In this document: positions 19,339 through 26,988 of the stretch, one piece after another
How positions within the stretch are numbered: the stretch's first letter is position 1
Layout of the letters: every line of letters starts with the position of its first letter
From: an uncultured Lachnospiraceae bacterium
GTDB lineage: Bacteria > Bacillota > Clostridia > Lachnospirales > Lachnospiraceae
Length of the DNA: 53,671 nt
NCBI GenBank assembly: GCA_934394615.1
Contig: CAKRRJ010000004.1
Location: 1-53,671 of the forward strand
Reading direction: 5' to 3'
The notes under the pieces: generated by a model
The model's input: the letters and a program-made list of their open reading frames with translations, nothing else
What the model was told of the DNA's origin: nothing
The model's database searches: none
Made by a program: the position numbers and the translations under genes

Positions 19339-20322
19339 TTATACCGATTTTTGCGGCAGTACAAATACCGGCCGCACACCGGTGGTTCCGGTCACTTCCA
19401 GTTCTTCTTCCCCTGTGGTCTTTCTCATTTCACGTTTCTCTGTCTTCTCTGCATATCCTGTCTCTGGTTCTGCTGTTCTCCCGGCACCTCCTTGTTCTGC
19501 CTTTCCAGTGTCTCCCATACCGCTTTCTTTTTCCTTTTCGCCTGCCTTGTTCCGCTCCACCTGCACCGCTTCCGGCCGGATAGCTCCGTTCACCAGGTCC
19601 ACGATATACACCTGTTTTCCATCGGCGTTTCCACATGGTGTGCGAAGCCAGTAGCCCTTACAAAACTCACTGATCTGGCTTTCCGGGTTGCGCTCCGCCG
19701 CCCCGTCAAAACACCAGAGCCACTTCCGGTAACGATATGCCTCATCCACCGACAAAATAAACAGCCGGTCCGTCATTTTCTGGCTTCCTGGATACTGCGG
19801 CGTCAGCTCATCACCCGGAAACTGCTCCCACATACCTTCCTGCGTGCTTCCCCGATAGGTGCGTCCCACTCCGGTATTCACTGCTTTCGCGTCCGAAAAC
19901 TCTGCCTCTGACTGTCTGAGCCACCGGCGCACTGCAGAATACTTGTAATCCGCGCTCATGCCGAACCGGGTAATCGGCCCCGGATAAAATACATAGTCAT
20001 GTGCCGCGTCATCTGGTGTCTCAAAACGGTATTCAGAACCGGTATCCGCCGGAATCACCGTGTCGCAGAGAAACAGCGCACCACCGCTGTGATCGTCCAT
20101 GTGGTCTGCATAATTCTGGTCAATGCAGCGAAAACGATATGGCTTTCCGTCTATGTTCCGCACCACCGTATCGCCAATGCGCCAGTACCTTACAGCCTCA
20201 CTCCGCGTGTCCGGTGCGGCGCCATAAACACTCCGCGCAGGACCGCCAGGGTTCGAAATACTCAAACAGATGCCAAAGCCAAGCGCAAGAAGAAGACCTG
20301 TTCTCCACTTCTTCTGATGCAT
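19339..20322 (-). CDS. Secreted DUF6273-like protein
   Basis: This is an exported protein of about 327 residues, first gene of the surface operon. The start at 20322 is chosen because GAGGGGG lies 7 nt upstream; a longer frame to 20391 lacks a site. The signal peptide is KKWRTGLLLALGFGICLSIS. The mature part carries WRIGDTVVRNIDGKPYRFRC, then YWLRTP, and ends with TGVRPVFVLP. This layout matches the DUF6273 family common in Clostridia surface proteins. Its fold is related to formylglycine-enzyme/C-lectin-like domains and its function is unknown. Between YWLRTP and GVRPVF is a charged low-complexity insert of about 65 residues (GEKEKESGMGDTG...). The next gene starts 62 nt downstream. Confidence 0.75.
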   Translation of the reverse strand: MHQKKWRTGLLLALGFGICLSISNPGGPARSVYGAAPDTRSEAVRYWRIGDTVVRNIDGKPYRFRCIDQNYADHMDDHSGGALFLCDTVIPADTGSEYRFETPDDAAHDYVFYPGPITRFGMSADYKYSAVRRWLRQSEAEFSDAKAVNTGVGRTYRGSTQEGMWEQFPGDELTPQYPGSQKMTDRLFILSVDEAYRYRKWLWCFDGAAERNPESQISEFCKGYWLRTPCGNADGKQVYIVDLVNGAIRPEAVQVERNKAGEKEKESGMGDTGKAEQGGAGRTAEPETGYAEKTEKREMRKTTGEEELEVTGTTGVRPVFVLPQKSV

Positions 20323-20402
20323 TGCATTCCCCCTCTCATTCTGCCATCTGAAATATTTTTTAAATTTTGTAACGCCGTGTGAAATATTCATTATTTATGC
20401 TT

Positions 20403-20444
20403 CATGGATTTTTGCTCGTGACTGTGAACATACAGAACAGTTAC
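20403..20444 (-). repeat. Truncated copy of the inverted-repeat element
   Basis: On the minus strand this begins GTAACTGTTCTGTA and continues through TTCACAGT and GAGCAAAAATCCAT. It matches the left part of the element at 22862-22994 with few changes. The right half is missing. It lies in the leader of the surface operon. Confidence 0.6.
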
Positions 20445-20603
20445 TAAATAAACTTCGTGAATTGTGATTTTGAATTGGAATTTTAGATATTGTGATTATC
20501 CTGAAATTCAGACAACAGATTTTTCCCGTGTCCTCATAGTAGCACAGACCCGCACGGAAAACAAGAAAACTTCATCGACAAAAAACGACAGAAGGAGCTG
20601 TCG

Positions 20604-20736
20604 GTTACTGTACACGGGTAGGCATTTTCTGAACTGAAAATGCCGTATGATACCGTGATGGCAGCAGATTTTGCCGATTTGGAATGCGAAGCATCGGCAA
20701 AATCCGTTGCTGTTTGCGCAACGCGTGAACAGTAAC
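20604..20736. repeat. 133-bp inverted-repeat element, copy 2
   Basis: It is bounded by GTTACTGTACAC and GTGAACAGTAAC (12-bp terminal inverted repeat, one mismatch). Internal stems are GGCATTTTC/GAAAATGCC and GATTTTGCCGAT/ATCGGCAAAATC, giving a cloverleaf-like fold. It is nearly the reverse complement of 228-361. Short arms CGACAG/CTGTCG sit just outside the left end. Confidence 0.75.
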
Positions 20737-20737
20737 A

Positions 20738-20798
20738 GCTGTCGAAAAATTGCCCACGACACGTTCCCGCATCGTTCTGGGTCCAATTTTGCGACAGC
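20738..20798 (-). terminator. Long-loop hairpin downstream of the ABC-F gene
   Basis: Arms GCTGTCGAAAAATTG (20738-20752) and CAATTTTGCGACAGC (20784-20798) pair with one mismatch around a 31-nt loop. It lies 49 nt after the ABC-F stop and directly abuts repeat copy 2. There is no T-run, so termination is only suggested. Nineteen bases of it (20779-20797) recur exactly at 47171-47189. Confidence 0.4.
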
Positions 20799-20846
20799 CC
20801 CTTCCAGTTCTTCTATATTCTATATTATATTATGGAATCCTTCCGC

Positions 20847-22400
20847 TTAACCGCGCAGACAGAACTCACTGCAATCCACTACGCGAGTTGCAAATCCCTC
20901 ATAAAATTCCGGCTCGTGACAAATAAGAAGAACACTGCCCTTGTATGCCTTCAATGCACGCGCCAGTTCCTCTTTCGCGTCCACGTCCAGATGGTTGGTC
21001 GGCTCGTCCAGGAGCAGAACATTCGTCTCACGGTTAATCAGTTTACATAACCGTACCTTTGCCTGCTCACCACCGGAAAGGACCCTCACCTGGCTCTCGA
21101 TGTGCTTGGTTGTCAGGCCGCACTTTGCCAGGGCAGAACGCACCTGATACTGGGTGTAGGACGGAAATTCCTTCCAGATCTCCTCAATACAAGTCGTAGT
21201 GTTGCCCGGTGCCATCTCCTGCTCAAAGTAGCCCAGATACAGATAATCGCCTAACTCCACGCTGCCGGAAAGAGCCGGAATCAGCCCCAGAATGCTCTTT
21301 AACAGCGTCGTCTTACCAATACCATTGGAACCCTTTAAGACGACCTTCTCGCCGCGCTCCATGCTGATGTCAAACGGGCGGGTGAGCGGCTCATCGTAGC
21401 CGATCACAAGATCCTTCGCCTCGAAGATCATCTTGCCTGCGGCACGCGCTTCCATGAAGTTGAACTCTGGCTTCGGTTTTTCCTTTGCCAGCTCGATCAC
21501 TTCCATTTTATCCAGCTTTTTCTGACGGGACATTGCCATGTTACGGGTCGATACGCGCGCCTTATTGCGGGCCACAAAGTCCTCCAGTTCCGCAATCTCC
21601 TGCTGCTGACGCTTGTAAGCTGCCTCAAGCTGCGCCTTCTTCACCGCATAGACCTCCTGGAAATGGTCGTAATCGCCCACATAACGGTCTAATTTCTGGT
21701 TCTCCATATGGTAGATCAGGTTGATAACGCTATTTAAGAATGGAATATCATGAGAGATCAGGATAAACGCGTTCTCATACTCCTGCAGGTAACGCTTCAA
21801 CCACTCAATGTGCTGCTCATCCAGGTAGTTGGTCGGCTCATCCAGAAGCAGGATGTCCGGTTTTTCTAACAGCAGCTTGCCAAGAAGCACCTTGGTACGC
21901 TGGCCTCCGGAAAGCTCAGAAACATCTTTGTCCATGCCGATTTCCTGTAATCCAAGCGCACGGCCAACCTCTTCTACCTTACTGTCAATAATGTAGAAAT
22001 CATGCGCCATCAGAAGATCCTGAATCGTTCCCAGTTCTTCCATCATGGCATTCATCTCCTCCTCAGATGCCTCGCCCATCTTATCGCAGATGGTGTTCAT
22101 CTGCTCTTCCATCTCAAAGAGGTAAGCGAATGCGCTCTTTAACACATCGCGGATGGTCATGCCTTTTTCCAGTACCGTGTGCTGATCCAGATATCCGGCG
22201 CGCACATGCTTCGCCCACTCAACCTTGCCCTCGTCCGGCTGCAGTTTTCCGGTGATGATGTTCATGAAAGTGGATTTTCCCTCTCCATTTGCGCCCACCA
22301 GGCCAATGTGCTCCCCCTTTAACAGACGGAAAGAAACGTCCTGGAAAATCGCCCGGTCACCAAATCCATGGCTCAGATGTTCTACATTTAAAATACTCAT
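20847..22400 (-). CDS. ABC-F family ATP-binding protein
   Basis: This is a 517-residue protein with two ABC ATPase domains and no membrane segments, as in ABC-F translation factors that act on the ribosome. The first domain has Walker A GANGEGKST near residue 37, signature LSGGQ near 165 and Walker B ILLLDEPTN near 185. The second has GSNGIGKTT near 355, LSGGEQ near 440 and VLLLDEPTNHLD near 465. The charged linker between them (KKAQLEAAYKRQQQEI...) is the P-site tRNA interaction motif. The sequence is closest in feel to the YbiT/YdiF housekeeping group rather than a clear resistance protein, though that is a judgement. GAGGAGT precedes the ATG and a good promoter lies 70 nt upstream. Confidence 0.92.
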   Translation of the reverse strand: MSILNVEHLSHGFGDRAIFQDVSFRLLKGEHIGLVGANGEGKSTFMNIITGKLQPDEGKVEWAKHVRAGYLDQHTVLEKGMTIRDVLKSAFAYLFEMEEQMNTICDKMGEASEEEMNAMMEELGTIQDLLMAHDFYIIDSKVEEVGRALGLQEIGMDKDVSELSGGQRTKVLLGKLLLEKPDILLLDEPTNYLDEQHIEWLKRYLQEYENAFILISHDIPFLNSVINLIYHMENQKLDRYVGDYDHFQEVYAVKKAQLEAAYKRQQQEIAELEDFVARNKARVSTRNMAMSRQKKLDKMEVIELAKEKPKPEFNFMEARAAGKMIFEAKDLVIGYDEPLTRPFDISMERGEKVVLKGSNGIGKTTLLKSILGLIPALSGSVELGDYLYLGYFEQEMAPGNTTTCIEEIWKEFPSYTQYQVRSALAKCGLTTKHIESQVRVLSGGEQAKVRLCKLINRETNVLLLDEPTNHLDVDAKEELARALKAYKGSVLLICHEPEFYEGFATRVVDCSEFCLRG

Positions 22401-22470
22401 TCAAAACTCCTCTCAAAATCCGCAGACAGAAGCTCCATCTGCAAAACGTTCAAAATCGCGACTGTGTCTC

Positions 22471-22499
22471 ATTGTACATGACAAATTATGCGGTGGCAA
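22471..22499 (-). promoter_or_regulatory. Promoter of the ABC-F gene
   Basis: On the minus strand TTGCCA (22499-22494), a 17-nt spacer and TACAAT (22476-22471) form a good sigma-A promoter. The leader to the ATG at 22400 is about 65 nt. Confidence 0.7.
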
Positions 22500-22611
22500 G
22501 CTCTTTTCCCGGAATTTGCGCATATCTTATGGTAATAATACGCTGACCATTCTGACGGCGGCGCAATCTGCCCGTCATATGGACACAGCAAACTCAGATC
22601 CAGGTGATCCC

Positions 22612-22845
22612 ATGGTCCTCCCTCTCAGCCACATCCCGCCTGCCTCTGATGCCCGCATCATCTGGATTGCCAGTGAACCGGTCCGGCGGGAACGCCTTGC
22701 CTGCCAGGGCTTCGTTCCCGGCGAAATGGTCCGCTGCATTCGCCGTTCCCGGCGAAAACGGCTCTTTCTGGTCCGGGTGCGCGGGCATCTTATCCTGCTG
22801 CCAAGAAAACTGGCCGGTGAAATTTTTGCGGAAATCCAAAGCTGA
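22612..22845 (+). CDS. Small FeoA-like (SH3-fold) protein
   Basis: This is a 77-residue protein that begins MVLPLSHIPPASDARI and continues with RRERLACQGFVPGEMVRCI and VRVRGHLILLPRKLAGEIF. The pattern L-P-L-S near the start, R-L-x-x-x-G-F/L-x-P-G in the middle and V-R-V-R-G-x-x-x-x-L-x-x-x-x-A near the end is that of FeoA domains. Stand-alone FeoA proteins accompany the FeoB ferrous iron transporter, but no feoB is seen here. AGGTGATCCC precedes this ATG; an in-frame ATG at 22579 is possible but has no clear site. It is divergent from the ABC-F gene and followed by repeat copy 3. Earlier in-frame codons overlap the ABC-F gene antisense and are not likely coding. Confidence 0.65.
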   Translation: MVLPLSHIPPASDARIIWIASEPVRRERLACQGFVPGEMVRCIRRSRRKRLFLVRVRGHLILLPRKLAGEIFAEIQS

Positions 22846-22861
22846 TTTTGCCAGAACAAAC

Positions 22862-22994
22862 GTAACTGTTCAGTACCTTCACAGTTATGAGCAAAAATCC
22901 ATTAAAAATTGTCTTCGGCAATGGGATTTTTGCTTGCAAGCCTATGTTTTCGTACGGTCAGCGCAGTAAATGCGCAGATCTACTGAACAGTTAC
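22862..22994. repeat. 133-bp inverted-repeat element, copy 3 (diverged)
   Basis: The ends GTAACTGTTCAGTA (22862-22875) and TACTGAACAGTTAC (22981-22994) form a perfect 14-bp terminal inverted repeat. Inside, GCAAAAATCC...ATT pairs with AATGGGATTTTTGC, and CTGCGC-type arms sit near the right end. Its length equals copies 1 and 2, but the interior differs. The truncated copy at 20403-20444 belongs to this subtype. Confidence 0.75.
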
Positions 22995-23005
22995 AGACAA
23001 ACTAC

Positions 23006-23034
23006 TTAACAATTTTGGATGAACGCTGTATAAT
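23006..23034 (+). promoter_or_regulatory. Promoter of the HD-domain gene
   Basis: TTAACA (23006-23011), a 17-nt spacer and TATAAT (23029-23034) lie 82 nt before the ATG at 23116, just after repeat copy 3. Confidence 0.75.
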
Positions 23035-23115
23035 GGAAAAAATTTCAGACACTGTTTCCAGAAGCGCCAGAAAACGCGGCGCGGGAAGCAGAAGTATACA
23101 TCAGGAGGAGACAAA

Positions 23116-23700
23116 ATGAAAAGTCAGATCACACGAGACGAAGCATTGAACTTACTGAAAACGTACAACAAGGAACCATTCCACATTCTGCACGGTCTTA
23201 CGGTGGAGGGCGTGATGCGCTGGTACGCCAAAGAGCTTGGTTACGGCGATGAAGAAGATTTCTGGGGTATTTGCGGACTGCTCCACGACATTGATTTTGA
23301 ACAGTATCCGGACCAGCATTGCGTCAAGGCACCAGAGCTGTTGAAAGCCGGCGGTGTCGGCGATGATATGATCCATGCCATCTGCTCCCACGGCTACGGC
23401 ATCTGCTGCGACGTAAAGCCGACTCACGAAATGGAAAAGGTTCTGTTTGCCGCCGACGAGCTCACCGGACTGATCGGAGCCGCTGCCCGCATGCGTCCGT
23501 CCAAGAGCACCAAGGACATGGAAGTTTCCAGCTTAAAGAAGAAATTCAAAGATAAAAAATTTGCCGCAGGATGCTCCCGCGATGTCATCCGCACCGGTGC
23601 CGAGCGCCTGGGATGGGAGCTGGATGAACTCTTTACAAAGACCATTGAGGCAATGCGGTCCTGCGAGGATTATGTGAATGCGGAGATGGAACAGGAGTAA
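23116..23700 (+). CDS. HD-domain (HDIG-type) hydrolase
   Basis: This is a 194-residue cytoplasmic protein of the HD metal-dependent phosphohydrolase superfamily. The first metal ligand is likely His in HGLTVEGVM near residue 27, the HD pair is in LLHDIDFEQYPDQH near 57, and later ligands are His in AICSHGYG near 90 and Asp in FAADELTGLI near 115. This pattern is typical of small HDIG proteins that act on nucleotides or phosphomonoesters; the substrate cannot be told. AGGAGGAGACAAA precedes the ATG. The gene stands alone, facing the aldo/keto reductase across a long palindrome. Confidence 0.85.
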   Translation: MKSQITRDEALNLLKTYNKEPFHILHGLTVEGVMRWYAKELGYGDEEDFWGICGLLHDIDFEQYPDQHCVKAPELLKAGGVGDDMIHAICSHGYGICCDVKPTHEMEKVLFAADELTGLIGAAARMRPSKSTKDMEVSSLKKKFKDKKFAAGCSRDVIRTGAERLGWELDELFTKTIEAMRSCEDYVNAEMEQE

Positions 23701-23712
23701 ATAACAATTAAA

Positions 23713-23927
23713 AAAAGTCCGAAGCCGGTCGGGGCGGTATCCCGCTGCGCAAAATATAGGTATTGTGTTCGGACAGCTGCTAGCTGACAGCCGTTTGCGG
23801 ATGGACGGACTCATCATCCGTCCCCCACAAACGTCAGTCGCTACAGAGCCGGACACTTCATACCTATATTTATGCTCCGCAGGATACCGCCCCGACCGGC
23901 TTCTACTGTATTGGCCTCAGGACTTTT
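23713..23927. repeat. 215-bp long imperfect palindrome
   Basis: It fills the space between two convergent genes. Outer arms AAAAGTCC/GGACTTTT are followed by a perfect 22-bp pairing (23721-23742 with 23882-23903), a 12-bp pairing (AAATATAGGTAT, 23752-23763 with 23860-23871), and shorter inner pairings such as GTGTTCGG/CCGGACAC and GGATGGACGG/CCGTCC. It is far longer than a normal terminator, although it may end transcription from both sides. Confidence 0.85.
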
Positions 23928-23947
23928 CGTATTTAGATTTATATTTT

Positions 23948-24997
23948 TTATTTCTCCACGTTATTGCGATCGGTCAAAATAATTCCCTTATAACGCGGGG
24001 AGATGCGCTCCAGTTCGTAGCACTCGCCTTCCGGGGTCGGGTACTGGTCTACGAAATCGCGGATGGTCTTCATTTCTTCCGTGCTTAAGTCAAACTGCAG
24101 GGTCTGGAGATTGGACTGAACGTGTTTGGAGTTTCTGGTTCCGACCATGACGGCGCCTACGCTCTTCTGATTTAAGATGTACTGGGTTGCCACATTGGCG
24201 ATGGTGACGCCGTGGTGCTCCGCAATCTCTTTCAGGACCGGAAGCAGTTTCTGCATGCCGTCCCAGCCAAGAGAATCCTCAATGATCTGCATATATTTTA
24301 CCTGGGAACGGGTCTCCGGTGCTTCGTATTCCTTACCCATGTAACGCTCTGCCAGGAATCCGCCTGCCAGGGTTCCATACGCAAAGGTATAAATGCCATG
24401 CTCTGCGCTGTAGTCTAACAAAGTGCGCTCCGGGCGGCGGTCAAATACGGAATACTGTGCCTGGTTGGAGACAACCGGGATGCCTGCGTCTACCATCAGC
24501 TTTAACGCATTGGTGTCCATGTTGCACATACCAATGTTGCGGATCTTGCCCTTCTCCTGAAGACGTACCAGGTCAAAAGCAGTGTCCAGCATGCCCGGCA
24601 CTTCAAAATCCCACCAGTGGAACTGAACCAGATCCAGCGCTTCTCGGTGCATGCGCTTTAAGGAACGGTCCACGATTCCCTCGGTGTACTCCATGTTGAT
24701 GACCGGCAGCACATCTTTATCCGGCACAAATTTGGTGTGGATCTGAATGTCTTCCTCGTTGTAATGGCCGGTTCCTTTTAAATCCATAACAAAACGGCCC
24801 AGCACTTCCTCCGCGCCGGTATAAATGTCCGCGCAGTCGAAGGTGGTAAATCCCTGCTCCACCAACATGTGGAATGCACGGATCGCATCATCGTAGTCGA
24901 GATGTCCCTGAAGACAATGCTCGGCGGAAAGCTGCCAGCAGCCATTGATGACGCGGTTGAAGGTATATCCATTTTTTAACTGACATTTTTTCTGCAT
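23948..24997 (-). CDS. Aldo/keto reductase
   Basis: This is a 349-residue NAD(P)H-dependent oxidoreductase with the TIM-barrel aldo/keto reductase fold. The expected tetrad can be followed: Asp and Tyr in FDCADIYTGAEE near residue 50, Lys in IQIHTKFVPD near 90, and His in LVQFHWWD near 130. The cofactor-binding end carries VGAVMVGTRNSKHVQSN near 300. The start at 24997 is preceded by AGGAGAATAAGAAT; a longer frame to 25024 is not needed. The substrate is unknown. It lies downstream of the antiporter and TIGR04076-like genes, separated by a strong hairpin. Confidence 0.92.
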   Translation of the reverse strand: MQKKCQLKNGYTFNRVINGCWQLSAEHCLQGHLDYDDAIRAFHMLVEQGFTTFDCADIYTGAEEVLGRFVMDLKGTGHYNEEDIQIHTKFVPDKDVLPVINMEYTEGIVDRSLKRMHREALDLVQFHWWDFEVPGMLDTAFDLVRLQEKGKIRNIGMCNMDTNALKLMVDAGIPVVSNQAQYSVFDRRPERTLLDYSAEHGIYTFAYGTLAGGFLAERYMGKEYEAPETRSQVKYMQIIEDSLGWDGMQKLLPVLKEIAEHHGVTIANVATQYILNQKSVGAVMVGTRNSKHVQSNLQTLQFDLSTEEMKTIRDFVDQYPTPEGECYELERISPRYKGIILTDRNNVEK

Positions 24998-25044
24998 ATT
25001 CTTATTCTCCTTTAAACCTGGCATTCGCAGGTTCTGTTATTATC

Positions 25045-25092
25045 CAGGCCGCTCCCTGCGCATCTTTCTTCTGAGGCGCAGGACGCGGCCTG
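25045..25092 (-). other. Strong stem-loop between the TIGR04076-like and aldo/keto reductase genes
   Basis: CAGGCCGC plus TCCCTGCGC (25045-25061) pair with GCGCAGGA plus GCGGCCTG (25076-25092), one bulge. No T-run follows on the minus strand, so it may be an RNA-processing or stabilising element rather than a terminator. Confidence 0.5.
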
Positions 25093-25109
25093 AACCATGA
25101 CTCGTTTTC

Positions 25110-25451
25110 TTATTTCTCAGGCTTTGCAAGCGGCACTACCGTACACTGCCCGTGGCTCTGGATCCGCTTGCCGATCCGGGTGATCTTAAATCTTGCCCCG
25201 CAGTTCGGATCCGGACACGCAATTTCGGTGTCGGACAACATCCAGTCATTCGGATGCAGCGGCCGCTCTTTAGCCGGAAGCAACGGAAGCAGTGCACTCA
25301 GGGAATACATGGAAAATGAGGTGTTCTCCGGGAACACCAGATTCTCGCCCTGCACCAGAAAATAATCGCCTACTTTGTGGCTGCAGACCATCGGACGGTC
25401 ACCGGCCACTACTTCTACTTTTAAATCGTATAACTCAAAGGTATCGTCCAT
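25110..25451 (-). CDS. TIGR04076 family small protein
   Basis: This is a 113-residue cytoplasmic protein of unknown function. It starts YDLKVEVVAGDRPMVCSHKV and continues GDYFLVQGENLVFPE, then SLSALLPLLPAKE, which matches the TIGR04076 layout (Cys-containing strand, GD-x-F, and a leucine-rich segment). The C-terminal half adds CPDPNCGARFKITRIG with two cysteines, which could bind metal. It starts 1 nt after the antiporter stop, so it is translated from the same message. Confidence 0.7.
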   Translation of the reverse strand: MDDTFELYDLKVEVVAGDRPMVCSHKVGDYFLVQGENLVFPENTSFSMYSLSALLPLLPAKERPLHPNDWMLSDTEIACPDPNCGARFKITRIGKRIQSHGQCTVVPLAKPEK

Positions 25452-25452
25452 C

Positions 25453-26832
25453 TTATTTCTCCTTCTGGCATCCCCATCCGGTAATCACCGCGATCAGGAA
25501 TACAATAAATAACGCAAATCCGTAAATGGTTCCTGCCGCTACCGTAACCGGAGACAGACCGGTCAGAGCAGAACCGATGAACACGAAAACACTCATAAAC
25601 GGAATAATCGCCGGAAGGCTGTTTGCCGTGCCATCCAGCAGGTTTGCGCGGCGGTACGGATGAATGTTTCTGGCCGCTCCGATCTTATTCAAAATTGGGC
25701 CAAACGTCAGAATGGAAGCACTGGTTACACCGCCAAGTAAAATGGTGGTGAATGCGATGCCCGCCATGCAGATGAGCTCTGCGCCCCGCGCGCTCTCTGC
25801 CATTTTGCTGCCAAGGATCTTCTCCGCGATCAGGTTCAGCATGCCAGCATCCGTCAGAACACCCATGATGCCGAATACAGAAATAACCAACGCACAAGTC
25901 GGCAGAATGTTGTTGATGCCATCTACCAGAAAACCAACGGCCGCGTTGTTTGCCGCGTCATTGGAGAATACCTGCGCCGGAGTAAACAGACCGGCTGCAA
26001 GACCGGTCAGCGTGCCAACCACAAGACCAACCAGAATGCCCTCGAAAATATTCCGGGTTTTCGTGGAAACTGCCAGCATCAGCACAACCGGGATCAGCAT
26101 AATCAAAGACACCGGATTTGCTGCCGCGTCGATGGAACCGCCCTGATAAGTACCGCCAATTCCGCCAAGCAGGGCAAACAGCACAATGGTGATAGCTCCT
26201 GCAACAGCCGAATATTTGATACGGCTGGATACTACGCCGCCAATGTCAGCCGGTGTGCCATCCTGAAACTGCTGGGTCGATGCGGAAGCAATCGTCGTAT
26301 CGGAAATCGGTGCCAGGTTGTCACCGAAGATCGCGCCGGATACAATGCATCCCGCCATCATCATCTCATTTGCCCCTAGCATCATGCCTGCCGGATAAAA
26401 GATCGGGAAGGCAATGAACATGGTTCCGATGGAGGAACCTGTCGCTGTGGAGACAATGCAGGTGGCAAGGAACGTAAACGCAACAAACATGCCGCCCTTC
26501 ATGCCTACCGCATTGGCAATCCACACAAAGCCGCCAGACAGGCCGCAGAGCTTGATAAGCGCACTGAACATGCCAACTAACAACAGGATTACAACAACGG
26601 ACACCGACGTAATGGAAGAAATGCCGCGAATCGCGCTCTCCCAGAATTTGCTGTAGCTGGTGCAGAACACGCCTCCGAGCAAAAGAGCGAGAAAGCCGCC
26701 CACCGCCAGCGCCTCCATATTAAAAGCCTTAAAACCAATAAACAGCACCATGCAGAAAAACACATAGATGCCAACCGGAATCAGCGACATGCCGATTCCG
26801 CCGCGAAACTCTAACTTCTTATCCTCTTCCAT
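25453..26832 (-). CDS. Na+/H+ antiporter NhaC family transporter
   Basis: This is a polytopic inner-membrane protein of about 459 residues with around eleven hydrophobic segments, as expected for NhaC/ion-transporter superfamily members that exchange sodium or carboxylic/amino acids for protons. Typical signatures are STATGSSIGTMFIAFPI near residue 130, GAIFGDNLAPISDTTIAS near 165 and a second half-repeat with LLGGVTSASILTFGP near 360. The start at 26832 follows GAGAGGA; the in-frame TTG upstream overlaps that site. A strong promoter lies 100 nt upstream. The substrate cannot be set from sequence. Confidence 0.88.
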   Translation of the reverse strand: MEEDKKLEFRGGIGMSLIPVGIYVFFCMVLFIGFKAFNMEALAVGGFLALLLGGVFCTSYSKFWESAIRGISSITSVSVVVILLLVGMFSALIKLCGLSGGFVWIANAVGMKGGMFVAFTFLATCIVSTATGSSIGTMFIAFPIFYPAGMMLGANEMMMAGCIVSGAIFGDNLAPISDTTIASASTQQFQDGTPADIGGVVSSRIKYSAVAGAITIVLFALLGGIGGTYQGGSIDAAANPVSLIMLIPVVLMLAVSTKTRNIFEGILVGLVVGTLTGLAAGLFTPAQVFSNDAANNAAVGFLVDGINNILPTCALVISVFGIMGVLTDAGMLNLIAEKILGSKMAESARGAELICMAGIAFTTILLGGVTSASILTFGPILNKIGAARNIHPYRRANLLDGTANSLPAIIPFMSVFVFIGSALTGLSPVTVAAGTIYGFALFIVFLIAVITGWGCQKEK

Positions 26833-26932
26833 ACGCAAGTCCTCTCTTTGCAAGTATTATTTCTATCACATTCCCTGTTCCATATCCAACTACTAAAACC
26901 GCCGTTACTTTTTCAATTTAATGCTGTAAATC

Positions 26933-26961
26933 ATCATAGCAACTTATGAGAATTGCGTCAA
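26933..26961 (-). promoter_or_regulatory. Promoter of the antiporter operon
   Basis: On the minus strand TTGACG (26961-26956), a 17-nt spacer and TATGAT (26938-26933) are nearly consensus. The leader is about 95 nt. Confidence 0.8.
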
Positions 26962-26988
26962 GAGAGTCTGCAAGGAAAAATTTTGTAC

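Noticed and set aside
22225..22578. N-terminal part of the 206-codon frame that contains the FeoA-like gene
   Set aside because: It overlaps the ABC-F gene antisense and crosses its promoter. Only the last 77 codons have domain support.
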